In this document: positions 1 through 8,266 of the stretch, one piece after another
How the letters are laid out: each line of letters starts with the position of its first letter
Position numbering within the stretch: position 1 is the stretch's first letter
Source of the DNA: Clostridium sp.
Lineage (GTDB): Bacteria; Bacillota; Clostridia; Lachnospirales; Lachnospiraceae
Direction of reading: 5' to 3'
NCBI GenBank assembly: GCA_016302185.1
Contig: JAEDOC010000021.1
Span: 1-20,372 of the forward strand
Length of the DNA stretch: 20,372 bases
Position numbers and translations under genes: made by a program
The notes under the pieces: generated by a model
The model's database searches: none
What the model was told of the DNA's origin: nothing
Seen by the model: only the letters and a program-made list of their open reading frames with translations

Positions 1-956
1 AGGCGGCAGAATGGGTATTCCGGAATAATAAACATGCAGGAGCGGGAACGGATCGGTTTTCCGGGCTTTCTCATCAATACCTGGCCATTCGGAACAGCGA
101 CCGGGTTTACGGTGTGGTTGGGATTGAGTCGGAAAAAAAGCCTTTGGATGGATTTGAAAACAGTATTTTACTGTCGATTCTGGGAGAATGTGCTCTGGCA
201 CTGGAGAATGAGAAGAATGCCAGGGAGAAGGAAGAGGCAGCCATTCTGGCCAAGAATGAGCAGCTGCGGGCAAATCTTCTTCGTACGCTGTCTCATGATC
301 TGCGGACACCGCTGACATCCATCTCCGGCAATGCCAGTAATCTGCTGTCCAACGGGGATCAGTTCAGCAGAGAGGAAAAACAGAGTCTTTATCTGGATAT
401 TTATGATGATTCCATGTGGCTGATTAATCTGGTGGAAAATCTTTTGTCAGTTTCCCGGATGGAACAGGGAACGATGAAACTGAATCTGTCGGCACAGCTG
501 ATGGACGAAGTGATTGAAGAGGCCCTGCGTCATGTCAACCGCAAGAGCGTGGAACATCAGATTACAGTGGAGTACGGGGAGGAAATTCTGCTGGCCCGGA
601 TGGATGGAAAGCTGATTGTTCAGGTGGTGATCAATATCGTGGATAATGCCATCAAATATACGCCAAAGGGCTCAACGATCCGCATTCGTGCTGACAGGCG
701 CGGACAGGAGATTGTGGTAGAGATTGCAGATAACGGTCCGGGAATTCCTGACGAAAAGAAAAAACAGGTGTTTGAGATGTTTTACAGCGGGGCCAGTAAG
801 GTGGCGGACAGCCGTCGCAGCCTGGGGCTGGGACTGTCTCTCTGTAAATCAATCATTAATGCCCACGGTGGAAAAATAACAGTGACAGATAATGTGCCGC
901 AGGGGGCGGTATTTACTTTTACCCTGCCGGCCGGGGAGGTGGAGCTGCATGAATAA
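1..956 (+). CDS. kdpD: KdpD-type sensor histidine kinase, C-terminal part (cut by window edge)
   Basis: The reading frame is open at the left edge (first full codon at base 3) and ends in TAA at 954-956, so only about 317 C-terminal residues are present. The start of the window reads as the end of a GAF-like sensor region (AEWVFRNNKHAGAGTD), a pattern known from KdpD. The kinase core follows in normal order: H-box SHDLRTPLTSI with the phosphorylated His codon at 294-296, N-box DNAIKYTP near 640-665, G1 box DNGPGIP at 729-749 and G2 box GLGL at 825-836. It should autophosphorylate and pass phosphate to the regulator encoded next, with which it overlaps by 8 bases. In the family this pair controls the high-affinity K+ transporter KdpFABC; those genes are not in the window, so the K+ role is inferred from homology. 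The membrane segments and the Usp-like N-terminal domain lie outside the window. Confidence 0.88.
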   Translation, partial: AAEWVFRNNKHAGAGTDRFSGLSHQYLAIRNSDRVYGVVGIESEKKPLDGFENSILLSILGECALALENEKNAREKEEAAILAKNEQLRANLLRTLSHDLRTPLTSISGNASNLLSNGDQFSREEKQSLYLDIYDDSMWLINLVENLLSVSRMEQGTMKLNLSAQLMDEVIEEALRHVNRKSVEHQITVEYGEEILLARMDGKLIVQVVINIVDNAIKYTPKGSTIRIRADRRGQEIVVEIADNGPGIPDEKKKQVFEMFYSGASKVADSRRSLGLGLSLCKSIINAHGGKITVTDNVPQGAVFTFTLPAGEVELHE

Positions 957-1650
957 ATTGCTGATTTTGGTGGTGGAGGACGATGCACCGGTCCGAAACC
1001 TGATTACAACAACCTTACGGACGCATGAATACCGTTTCCTTACGGCAGAGAACGGAGAAGAGGCAGTGATGCAGACGGCTTCCTATAATCCGGACCTGAT
1101 CCTTCTGGATCTGGGCCTTCCGGATATGGATGGCGTGGATGTGATCCGAAAGATTCGGACCTGGTCCAATCTTCCGATTATTGTGATCAGTGCCCGGAGC
1201 GAGGATACGGATAAGATTGACGCACTGGATGCGGGAGCGGATGATTACCTGACCAAGCCGTTTTCTGTGGAAGAGCTGCTGGCCAGAATCCGTGTGACTC
1301 AGCGGCGTCTTACGGTGATGCAGAATGAGGCGTCCGCCTCTTCCTCTGTCTTTACCAACGGGAAGCTGAAGGTGGACTATGCAGCCGGATGTGCCTGGCT
1401 GGGAGATACGGAGCTGCATTTAACGCCGATGGAGTATAAGCTTTTATGTCTTCTTTCCCAGAATGTGGGAAAGGTTCTGACGCATACCTTTATTACGCAG
1501 AAGATCTGGGGCAGCAGCTGGGATAATGATATCGCTTCTCTGCGGGTTTTCATGGCCACATTGCGGAGAAAGCTGGAGAGTGAACCGGATTCGCCTCAGT
1601 ACATTCAGACCCATATCGGGGTCGGGTACCGGATGTTGAAGGTGGAGTAG
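949..1650 (+). CDS. kdpE: KdpE-type OmpR-family response regulator
   Basis: This 233-residue protein is normal KdpE length. The receiver domain (residues about 1-120) shows the acidic pair at 11-12, phosphoacceptor D54 in LLDLGLPDMDG, S81 and K103 in TKPF. A winged-helix DNA-binding domain of the OmpR type follows (LTPMEYKLLCLL, then RVFMATLRRKLE and a GVGYRM end). The frame stays open upstream to 892, but the residues before MNKLLILVVEDD do not fit the family. The ATG at 949 puts the beta-1 strand at the N terminus and overlaps the kinase gene by 8 bases, which suggests translational coupling. It is probably the DNA-binding partner of the upstream kinase, acting on a kdp promoter not seen here. 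A terminator follows directly. Confidence 0.9.
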   Translation: MNKLLILVVEDDAPVRNLITTTLRTHEYRFLTAENGEEAVMQTASYNPDLILLDLGLPDMDGVDVIRKIRTWSNLPIIVISARSEDTDKIDALDAGADDYLTKPFSVEELLARIRVTQRRLTVMQNEASASSSVFTNGKLKVDYAAGCAWLGDTELHLTPMEYKLLCLLSQNVGKVLTHTFITQKIWGSSWDNDIASLRVFMATLRRKLESEPDSPQYIQTHIGVGYRMLKVE

Positions 1651-1662
1651 TTTTATATGAGA

Positions 1663-1694
1663 ACGGGCAGTTTGAGCAGGCTGTCCGTTTTTTG
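1663..1694 (+). terminator. Intrinsic terminator after kdpE
   Basis: An 8-bp stem (1663-1670 with 1681-1688, one G-U pair) with a 10-base loop is followed by a T-rich tract from 1688. It lies 12 bases after the kdpE stop and closes the sensor-regulator operon. Confidence 0.8.
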
Positions 1695-1733
1695 TTAGTT
1701 TTTTTACTATTTTATGAATTTTTTTTAAGATGC

Positions 1734-1831
1734 TCGCTATTTATTTTATCTTATGTTATAATAACATGATGAACCTTGCGCCGGAACAAAGGATTCGGCG
1801 TTCAACGTGAGAGTGACGGAGAGTAGAATTT
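1734..1831 (+). promoter_or_regulatory. Extended -10 promoter and leader of the cdaA operon
   Basis: TATAAT at 1757-1762 is preceded by TG at 1754-1755, an extended -10. The -35 place, 17 bp upstream (1734-1739, TCGCTA), matches TTGACA poorly, as is usual when the -10 is extended. The predicted leader of about 60 bases holds a small hairpin (CGCCG 1779-1783 with CGGCG 1796-1800, extendable through TTG/CAA). The ribosome site GGAGAG at 1818-1823 stands 8 bases before the first gene. The leader is too short for a ydaO-type c-di-AMP riboswitch. Confidence 0.65.
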
Positions 1832-2260
1832 ATGCTCAATGAAGAAAAGATCCGGCTGATGACGGAGCTGGCTTTGTTTGAGAAGAAGAATGAAACAGAG
1901 ATGAAATCGGCATCCGGATATTTTAAGAGTGATTTCATCAGCCGGCGCATGATTCGCGGATTTGTCTGTTATACCATCTGTGCGTTTTTGGGAGCTGGTA
2001 TCTGGATTGTGTTCCGTATGGACGCACTCCTAAGTACCATAGAGATAGAGACCCTGATTGCTTTGGGAAAGAAAGGAATTTTTCTGTATCTGGCGGGGCT
2101 TTTTCTGTATCTGTCGGTCATCCGGGTCGTTTATGGAAGGCGTTACGATCATGCAGTCCGGCTGAACCGGCTGTATTATACGAAATTAAAGCATCTGAAC
2201 AAGCGGTATGAGTATCACAGCCGTTCCAGAGAGCTGGCCAGGGAGGGAAAACGTGTATGA
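1832..2260 (+). CDS. Small membrane protein of unknown function, first gene of cda operon
   Basis: I do not recognise a named family for this 142-residue protein. It begins with a charged, probably helical stretch (about residues 1-40, rich in Glu and Lys). Two hydrophobic segments follow (about 43-62 and 82-100), then a strongly basic C-terminal tail with many Arg, Lys and Tyr. The shape suggests a two-pass membrane protein with both ends in the cytoplasm. The ATG at 1832 has GGAGAG 8 bases upstream. Its stop overlaps the start of the next membrane-protein gene by 4 bases, so the two are likely made together. It is the first gene after an extended -10 promoter, upstream of the c-di-AMP genes. 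A role in c-di-AMP or cell-envelope physiology is only an inference from position. Confidence 0.72.
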   Translation: MLNEEKIRLMTELALFEKKNETEMKSASGYFKSDFISRRMIRGFVCYTICAFLGAGIWIVFRMDALLSTIEIETLIALGKKGIFLYLAGLFLYLSVIRVVYGRRYDHAVRLNRLYYTKLKHLNKRYEYHSRSRELAREGKRV

Positions 2261-3219
2261 TGGGAATGCTGGTATTAAAAGAGCAGCTGAAGGCATTCTA
2301 TGCGAAGAACAGTGCGCTGGTGAATGCGGCGGCCAGATTTCTGGTTGCCTTCGCTGCCTTCTATCTGATTAACAAAAATGCCGGCTTTATGCCGAAGCTG
2401 AATAGTCCGGTGATTGCGCTGCTGCTGGGAGTGGTATGCTCTGTGTTGCCCTACGGAGCGATCGCGCTGCTGGCCGGGGCTTTTCTGCTGGCACAGCTTT
2501 GTGCGGCATCTCTGGAGGTGGCGGTGCTCACGCTGGTTTTTCTGCTGATTGTGGTTATGCTGTATTATGGCTTTCAGCCGGGAGACAGTGTATTGCTTTT
2601 GCTGACACCGATTCTGTTTTTTTTCAGGGTTCCGTTTGCGATGGCCCTTTTGGTGGGGTTGGCTGGAAGTCTCTTTTCTCTGGTTCCCATGAGCTGCGGC
2701 ATTTTTATTTATTATGTAATTTTATATGTGAAGCAGAACAGCAGTTTTCTGGCCGGAAGCGAGCAGGCGGAGATGACGCAGGTATTTACCCAGGTGGTGA
2801 AGAGCCTGCTGATCAATCAGACGATGCTGGTGATGATTACGGCCTGTTGTCTCGGCGTACTGGTGGTTCGCCTGATTAAGAACTTATCGGTGAATTATTC
2901 CTGGGCGATTGCGATCATGGCCGGTACGATGGTCCAGCTGGTTGTGATTTTCTTTGGAGATTTTAAGTTTAATATCTCTTTTTCTGTTGTGGAACTGACT
3001 GTTTCTATGATTTTATCTGCGGTAATTGCCTTTGTTTATCATTTTTTGGTATTTACTGTGGATTACAGCCGGACGGAATACGTTCAGTTTGAAGACGATG
3101 ATTACTATTATTATGTAAAAGCGGTTCCGAAGATTGCGGTTTCCGCTCCGGAGATTAAGGTTCAGAAGATTACTACGCGTAAGAATGTGAAGCGTCAGCC
3201 GGCAAAAGAACGGCAGTAA
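2257..3219 (+). CDS. Polytopic membrane protein of unknown function upstream of cdaA
   Basis: This 320-residue protein is largely hydrophobic, with roughly eight to nine membrane segments (about 21-38, 52-69, 70-84, 88-104, 111-125, 127-157, 190-206, 217-234, 245-266). The cytoplasmic C-terminal tail of about 50 residues begins with an odd acidic-tyrosine run (FEDDDYYYYVKAVPK, residues 278-292) and ends very basic. I recognise no transporter or enzyme signature. The start overlaps the previous gene in an ATGA; a second in-frame ATG follows immediately at 2260, and AGGGAGGGA lies about 10 bases upstream. It ends 14 bases before cdaA, so the two are surely co-transcribed. The position suggests a membrane partner or client of c-di-AMP signalling or of cell-wall assembly, but nothing in the sequence proves that. 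Confidence 0.75.
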   Translation: MMGMLVLKEQLKAFYAKNSALVNAAARFLVAFAAFYLINKNAGFMPKLNSPVIALLLGVVCSVLPYGAIALLAGAFLLAQLCAASLEVAVLTLVFLLIVVMLYYGFQPGDSVLLLLTPILFFFRVPFAMALLVGLAGSLFSLVPMSCGIFIYYVILYVKQNSSFLAGSEQAEMTQVFTQVVKSLLINQTMLVMITACCLGVLVVRLIKNLSVNYSWAIAIMAGTMVQLVVIFFGDFKFNISFSVVELTVSMILSAVIAFVYHFLVFTVDYSRTEYVQFEDDDYYYYVKAVPKIAVSAPEIKVQKITTRKNVKRQPAKERQ

Positions 3220-3233
3220 CAGGAGGTGAAAGC

Positions 3234-4109
3234 ATGGCAAATATTCTGATGGAAATCTATTCCTGGATTTCCTTCGTGCCGAAGCTTACCATAAAAAATT
3301 TACTGGAGATAATGATTATTGCCGTACTGGTATATGAGATGCTGGTATGGATTAAGAATACAAGAGCGTGGACGCTGTTAAAAGGAATTCTGCTGATTCT
3401 GGGCTTTTTCCTGATGGCGGCTGTATTAGAGCTGGATACCATTCTGTGGCTTCTGGAGAAGACCTCTTATATCGCGGTGACAGCTATCCTGATTATTTTT
3501 CAGCCGGAGCTTCGAAAGGCACTGGAACAGCTGGGAAGCAAGAATGTTCTGACCAAGCTGTTTTCCACAGATGATACGAAGAAGAAAAACGAAGAATTTA
3601 ATGAGAAGACCATCAATGAGCTGGTCAGAGCCTGCTTTGAGATGAGCAAGGTTAAGACGGGGGCGCTGATGGTAATTGAGCAGGGAACGCCTCTGGGAGA
3701 GATTGAGAGAACCGGAATTGAGGTGGATGGTCTGGTGACCAGCCAGCTTCTGATTAATATATTTGAGCATAATACACCGCTTCATGACGGTGCTGTGGTG
3801 ATTCGCGGCAACCGTGTGGCGGCGGCAACCTGTTATCTGCCGCTTTCCGACAATATGGATATCAGCAAGGCGCTGGGAACCAGACATCGTGCGGCGGTGG
3901 GCGTCAGTGAGACGACAGACAGTGTGACGCTGGTTGTCTCGGAAGAGACCGGCCGTGTGTCCGTGGCGACGGGAGGCCGTCTGCGCCGGGTTGCGGACGG
4001 AGATGAGCTGAAGACACTTCTGAACACAATGGTAAAGAAGGAAGACGCGGGCAACGGCAGGCTTAGGATATGGAAGGGAATACGGAGAAATGAAAGAAAA
4101 GCTGACTAG
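3234..4109 (+). CDS. cdaA: Diadenylate cyclase CdaA (c-di-AMP synthase)
   Basis: CdaA makes the second messenger cyclic di-AMP from two ATP at the membrane. The 291-residue protein has the family layout: three N-terminal membrane segments (about 22-42, 48-66, 76-90), a linker, and the DAC domain (about 120-260). The catalytic signatures are intact: DGA at 185-187 (in LHDGAVV) and RHR at 217-219 (in GTRHRAAVG). A perfect AGGAGGTG at 3221-3228 stands 5 bases before the ATG, suggesting strong translation. cdaR follows with a 20-base overlap, the standard pairing. The usual third partner glmM is not next in line; an HPr-like gene follows cdaR instead. c-di-AMP controls K+ and osmolyte balance in Firmicutes, so its closeness to kdpDE may be meaningful, although a terminator separates the two units. 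Confidence 0.95.
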   Translation: MANILMEIYSWISFVPKLTIKNLLEIMIIAVLVYEMLVWIKNTRAWTLLKGILLILGFFLMAAVLELDTILWLLEKTSYIAVTAILIIFQPELRKALEQLGSKNVLTKLFSTDDTKKKNEEFNEKTINELVRACFEMSKVKTGALMVIEQGTPLGEIERTGIEVDGLVTSQLLINIFEHNTPLHDGAVVIRGNRVAAATCYLPLSDNMDISKALGTRHRAAVGVSETTDSVTLVVSEETGRVSVATGGRLRRVADGDELKTLLNTMVKKEDAGNGRLRIWKGIRRNERKAD

Positions 4110-5406
4110 AAACGGAAGCATTAAGCTGATTTCCCTGTTCTGTGCTTTTTTTGTTTGGCTGGCAGTGGTAAATGTGGCCAATCCCATCAAGGTTTCGACG
4201 GAAGAGGTAAAGGTGGAATTTATCAACGGTCAGGTTCTGGAAGATGCCAACTTAACGTATGAGATTATAGGTAAGAGCACGGCGACGATCAGCTTTAAGG
4301 TCCGTACGAAGGATGAATATAAGATTTCGGCATCAGATTTCCGGGTATATGCCGATTTGTCAGAGATGTATGATGTGACGGGAGCGATTCCCATCAAGGT
4401 TGAGGTGCTCAACCACGAGGAGCTTCTGGAATCTGTTCCGGTGGTAAAATCGCCGGAGGTAGTGAAGGTAAAGACGGAGGCACTGCAGACCAAGGCATTC
4501 GATCTGGTGGCAAAGCCGCAGGGAGAGACAGAAGCCGGTTATCAGGCAGGTACTGTAACGCTGTCTCCGGCGCAGGTGTCCGTGAAGGGACCGGTTTCCC
4601 AGATTGGCCAGATCAGCAGCGTGGGAATTGTATTTGATGTGGACGGCGCTGTTTCGGATGTGAGCGGAACCGCAACACCGGTGTATTTTGATGCCAACGG
4701 AAACCAACTGGAGTTGGGGGATTCTGTGACAACACTGGGTGGAGACATCTTCTATACCATGCAGGTGTTGAAGGTAAAGAGCGTTCCTCTGGACTTTGTT
4801 GTAACCGGAGAGGTGGCGGAAGGCTATCGCTATACGGGAGTGGAGGCATCGATAACCAGTGTGCCGGTGGCAGGTCTTAAATCGGATCTGGCTTCGATTG
4901 GAACGATTTCCATCCAGGATCCTTCCCTGAATATTGAAGGTGCGACAGAGGATAAGGTCTGCCGGATTGATTTGAAATCTTATCTGGATTCGAATCTGAC
5001 AATTGCAGGTATGGATGAGACAATTATTACCGTGACTCTGAAGGTAGAGCAGCTGAGAGAAAAGCATTTCCAGGCCGACAGCAAGGATATCACGCTGATC
5101 GGGCGGAGTGATGAATATACGTATACCATTGAAAAGGGAAAAACGGAGATTGTGATCCGTGGCTTAAAGGAAGATCTGGACAGCTTGTCGATTGAGAAGA
5201 TGAATATCCAGGCGGATGTATCGGAGCTGAGCACAGGCAGTCATACTGTACAGGCACAGCTGGAGCTGGACGACGCTTTTGAGATTGTTTCCTACCCGGA
5301 AATTACGGTTTCGGTTACAAGGGAGGAAGGAGAATCGTCACGGGCATCAGAGAGCGGCGAGAAAGAGACAGAAGAGGAAACACGGGGGACTTCGGAGAGA
5401 GAATAA
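4090..5406 (+). CDS. cdaR: CdaR/YbbR-domain regulator of CdaA
   Basis: This 438-residue protein has one N-terminal membrane anchor (about residues 10-30). A long extracytoplasmic region of beta-rich repeats follows, consistent with about four YbbR domains (each marked by stretches such as VPVVKSPEVVKV, PAQVSVKGP and ITSVPVAG). It ends in a low-complexity acidic/serine tail (from about residue 410). In the family CdaR binds the membrane part of CdaA and changes c-di-AMP output. The start lies inside the end of cdaA, with AAGGGAA at 4074-4080 as ribosome site, so translation is coupled. The length is usual for a four-repeat YbbR protein. The charged tail is unlikely to be folded and its role is unknown. 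Confidence 0.9.
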   Translation: MKEKLTRNGSIKLISLFCAFFVWLAVVNVANPIKVSTEEVKVEFINGQVLEDANLTYEIIGKSTATISFKVRTKDEYKISASDFRVYADLSEMYDVTGAIPIKVEVLNHEELLESVPVVKSPEVVKVKTEALQTKAFDLVAKPQGETEAGYQAGTVTLSPAQVSVKGPVSQIGQISSVGIVFDVDGAVSDVSGTATPVYFDANGNQLELGDSVTTLGGDIFYTMQVLKVKSVPLDFVVTGEVAEGYRYTGVEASITSVPVAGLKSDLASIGTISIQDPSLNIEGATEDKVCRIDLKSYLDSNLTIAGMDETIITVTLKVEQLREKHFQADSKDITLIGRSDEYTYTIEKGKTEIVIRGLKEDLDSLSIEKMNIQADVSELSTGSHTVQAQLELDDAFEIVSYPEITVSVTREEGESSRASESGEKETEEETRGTSERE

Positions 5407-5450
5407 TCAAAGAAGAAGTCGCCGTGGTCTGACTAAAGGGGTTTTGTATT

Positions 5451-5714
5451 ATGGTAAAAGCAAAGATCAGGATAAAGAATCCGACCGGCCTTCATCTGCG
5501 GCCGGCAGGGATTCTCTGCAATGAAGCTGCCAGACATGATTGTTCGATTACTTTCCGATTCAGGGACACCATATCTAATGCCAAAAGTGTATTGAGTGTT
5601 CTTGGCGCATGTATCAAATGCGGGGATGAGATTGAGTTTATCTGTGAAGGAAAGGGAGAGGAAGAGGCTTTGTCTGCCATGCTGAAGGTTGTGGAGGACG
5701 GTCTGGGAGAATGA
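5451..5714 (+). CDS. HPr-family phosphocarrier protein
   Basis: This 87-residue protein has the length and pattern of HPr, the PTS phosphocarrier. The active-site His is at residue 15 (GLHLRPAG, with L16 where most HPr proteins have Ala), and the regulatory Ser is at residue 46 in NAKSVLSVL, the place phosphorylated by HPr kinase. Both phospho-sites are therefore kept, unlike Crh, which lacks His15. No PTS enzyme I or II gene is nearby. It sits 44 bases after cdaR, with AAAGGGG 9 bases before the ATG, and overlaps the next gene in an ATGA. It may be a regulatory paralogue rather than the main ptsH; that is inferred from context. Cys residues at 23, 31, 54, 57 and 64 are more than usual for HPr. 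Confidence 0.85.
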   Translation: MVKAKIRIKNPTGLHLRPAGILCNEAARHDCSITFRFRDTISNAKSVLSVLGACIKCGDEIEFICEGKGEEEALSAMLKVVEDGLGE

Positions 5715-6990
5715 TTGTATATCTGTTATGCTATGCGGCTGCATTCTTCTGTGCCGGAAGCGGACATTATCTTTTGTCCGGACTGGGGCTGATGGCAGCG
5801 TCGGTTTATCTCTATTGGAAGGACTACCGGTCTTCGGGAACGATGCTGCATCTGCGGGCGATCTATTCCCTGGCGCTGGTCGGAGGACAGGGGCTGGCTG
5901 CGCTGAAGCTCAGCCGCCTCAGTACGGACTGGAGTCTTATGACCTGGCTCAGCTTTCTGATTGCCTATGTGATGTTTTATGTGGTATTCCAGCTTCTGGA
6001 GAGCGGGGACGGCTCTTCGGCGCGGCTGTCTGTTCGCCGTCCGAATCTGGAGAGAACAGCGCCGTCGGTGTTCTTCTGTGCCTGTGCGGTTTCGGTGGTT
6101 TCCGTTGGCTGTTTCGTGATTGAGGCGGCGCTTCTGGGATTCATTCCGCTGCTGGTACGGGGAGTGCCTCATGCGTATTCCTCATTTCATATCACAGGCC
6201 TTCATTATTTTACGGTATCCTGTGTGCTGGTTCCGTCACTCAGCGTGATGTATTTCTGTATCGATCGGGGGCGGAACAGAGGCAGAACGATGCTTCTGCT
6301 TCTGATGGACCTGCTGGCGCTGGGGATTCCTATTCTCTGTGTTTCCAGGTTTCAGTTGTTGTTTTCAGTGTTTCTGGCGGTTCTTGTCTACTTTCTGATG
6401 GAAGAGCGGCTGAATCTTTTTTATGCGGCCGCGGCGCTGGCAGCACTGATTCCGCTGTATATCCTTCTGACCTTCGCCAGAAGTCATGACGCAGCCTATT
6501 TAACTGCGGTTTTTGAGATGAAGCAGGAGAACCTGCCGATCTTTGTGACGCAGCCATGTATGTAGCCAATAATTATGATAATTTTGACTGTCTGGTTAAG
6601 GGACTGGAGAAGTTTACTCTGGGAAAGAAGATGCTGACGCCGGTATGGACACTGACCGGACTGAAATTTCTGTTTCCCTCACTGATGGAAGCTCCCATCT
6701 TTGTAACGAAGCAGGAACTGACCACTTTAACCCTGTATTACGATGCCTACTGTGATTTTGGCCTGCTGGGCGTGGCGGTTCTGGCCGGGCTGCTGGGAGC
6801 AGTAAGCTATTGGCTGATGCAGGGAATCCGGAGAGCCCGGAATCCCATGTACTACCTTCTGTATGCGCAGGTTGCGGTTTATCTGATGCTTTCCTTTTTT
6901 ACCACCTGGTTCAGCAATCCGACTACCTGGTTTTACCTGGCGGTGACGGCGCTTATGGCGGTTGCGGTTTCCAGACGGTGGGGAAGCTGA
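5711..6990 (+). pseudogene. Frameshifted oligosaccharide repeat-unit polymerase-like membrane protein
   Basis: Two frames together make one polytopic membrane protein. The first (5711-6565, 284 codons) carries about eight hydrophobic segments and stops at TAG 6563-6565. The second (6556-6990, 144 residues) continues with MYVANNYDNFDCLVKGL and several more membrane segments. Adding one base near 6553-6556 would rejoin them as about 426 residues, a normal length for Wzy-like O-antigen/repeat-unit polymerases. The long periplasmic-type loop before the last membrane segments also fits that family. The family call is moderate: there is no strict motif. The start overlaps the HPr-like gene in an ATGA. 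There is no slippery heptamer at the break, so a real mutation or a sequencing error is more likely than programmed frameshifting. The ATG at 6556 overlaps the stop, so reinitiation could make a split protein. Confidence 0.7.
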
Positions 6991-7061
6991 CAAAGAGATA
7001 AAATGCGGCAGGAAAACCATAAGAAGAGAATTATGATAGAGGAACAAAAAGGAGAAGAAGT

Positions 7062-8252
7062 ATGATTTCAGAAAAAATGGCACCATTAATGCAGAATAAC
7101 TCAGCAATCCGCATGATGTTTGAAGAGGGAAAACGGCTGGCAGCAATCTATGGCAAAGAGAATGTATTTGATTTCAGTCTTGGCAATCCCAGTGTTCCGG
7201 CGCCGGCCAGTGTAAATCAGGCGATTAAGGATATTCTGGATGAGGAGGATTCCTTATTTGTTCACGGTTACATGTCCAATGCCGGCTATGAGGATGTCAG
7301 GGAAGCCATTGCACAGTCCTTAAATCAGAGATTCGGCACATCCTTTGGAGTTGGGAATATTCTGATGACCGTGGGTGCAGCCAGCGGCTTGAACGTGATT
7401 TTAAAGACCCTGCTGAATCCGGGGGAAGAGGTGATTGCGTTTGCCCCCTATTTTGTTGAGTATGGCTCTTATGTTCGCAATTATGATGGAAACCTGGTGG
7501 TGATCTCCCCGAATACTGTGGATTTCCAGCCGAATCTGGTAGAATTTGAAGAGAAGATTACGCCGAAGACCAAAGCGGTCATTATCAATACGCCCAACAA
7601 TCCCACCGGTGTGATCTATTCCGAGGAAACCCTGAAGAAGATTGCTGCGATTCTGGAGAAGAAACAGGAAGAATACCACAGTCAAATCGTCCTGCTTTCG
7701 GACGAGCCGTACCGTGAGCTGGCTTACGATGGTGCGGTGGTACCCTATGTGACCAAATATTATAAGAATACGGTCATTTGCTATTCCTACAGCAAATCCC
7801 TGTCTCTGCCCGGTGAGCGTATCGGTTATCTGGTAATTCCGGACGAGATGGAGGAGAGCAAAAAAGTATTTCAGGCAGCGTCTATCTGCAACCGGGTGTT
7901 GGGCAGTGTAAATGCTCCGTCTCTGATGCAGAGGGTGATCAAACGCTGTCTGGATGCGGAGGTTGATGTGGAAGCTTATAATAAAAACCGGAATCTGCTT
8001 TATAATGGATTAAAGGAGTGCGGTTTTGAGTGTATCCGGCCGGAGGGGGCATTCTATCTCTTTATGAAGTCTCCGGTGGAGGATGAGAAGGAGTTCTGCG
8101 AGGTCTGCAGACAGCACAATGTCCTGGTGGTTCCGGGCAGTTCGTTTGCCTGCAGCGGTTATGTGAGAATCGCTTACTGCGTCTCTTATGAGCAGATTGA
8201 GCGTTCTCTGCCGGCGTTCCGCAAGATCGCAGAGCATTACCATCTGGTATAA
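7062..8252 (+). CDS. Class I/II PLP-dependent aminotransferase (AspC/AspB-like)
   Basis: This 396-residue fold-type I aminotransferase should move amino groups between an amino acid and a 2-oxo acid in the cytoplasm. Visible signatures: the cofactor-binding Asn in NTPNNPTGV (residues 176-184), Asp214 and Tyr217 in SDEPYREL, the PLP-binding Lys245 in SYSKSLSLPGERIGY, and the substrate carboxylate-binding Arg369 in YVRIAYC. The length is usual. AAAGGAG at 7048-7054 lies 7 bases before the ATG. The substrate cannot be read from the sequence; aspartate or a broad range is typical of this subgroup. It lies 71 bases after the polymerase-like gene and 14 bases before the YtvI-like gene, so it is probably co-transcribed with the latter. 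Confidence 0.9.
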   Translation: MISEKMAPLMQNNSAIRMMFEEGKRLAAIYGKENVFDFSLGNPSVPAPASVNQAIKDILDEEDSLFVHGYMSNAGYEDVREAIAQSLNQRFGTSFGVGNILMTVGAASGLNVILKTLLNPGEEVIAFAPYFVEYGSYVRNYDGNLVVISPNTVDFQPNLVEFEEKITPKTKAVIINTPNNPTGVIYSEETLKKIAAILEKKQEEYHSQIVLLSDEPYRELAYDGAVVPYVTKYYKNTVICYSYSKSLSLPGERIGYLVIPDEMEESKKVFQAASICNRVLGSVNAPSLMQRVIKRCLDAEVDVEAYNKNRNLLYNGLKECGFECIRPEGAFYLFMKSPVEDEKEFCEVCRQHNVLVVPGSSFACSGYVRIAYCVSYEQIERSLPAFRKIAEHYHLV

Positions 8253-8266
8253 AAGAGGTGTGTTGA

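Noticed and set aside
34..315. 93-residue open frame at the left edge
   Set aside because: It overlaps the histidine kinase in another frame; the kinase frame is open from base 3 and carries family motifs.
1763..1831. c-di-AMP riboswitch in the leader of the cda operon
   Set aside because: The leader is only about 60-70 bases, too short for the known ydaO-type fold; only a small hairpin is present.
6540..6570. Programmed -1 frameshift in the polymerase-like gene
   Set aside because: No X-XXY-YYZ slippery site or following stable hairpin is seen; a mutation or error is simpler.
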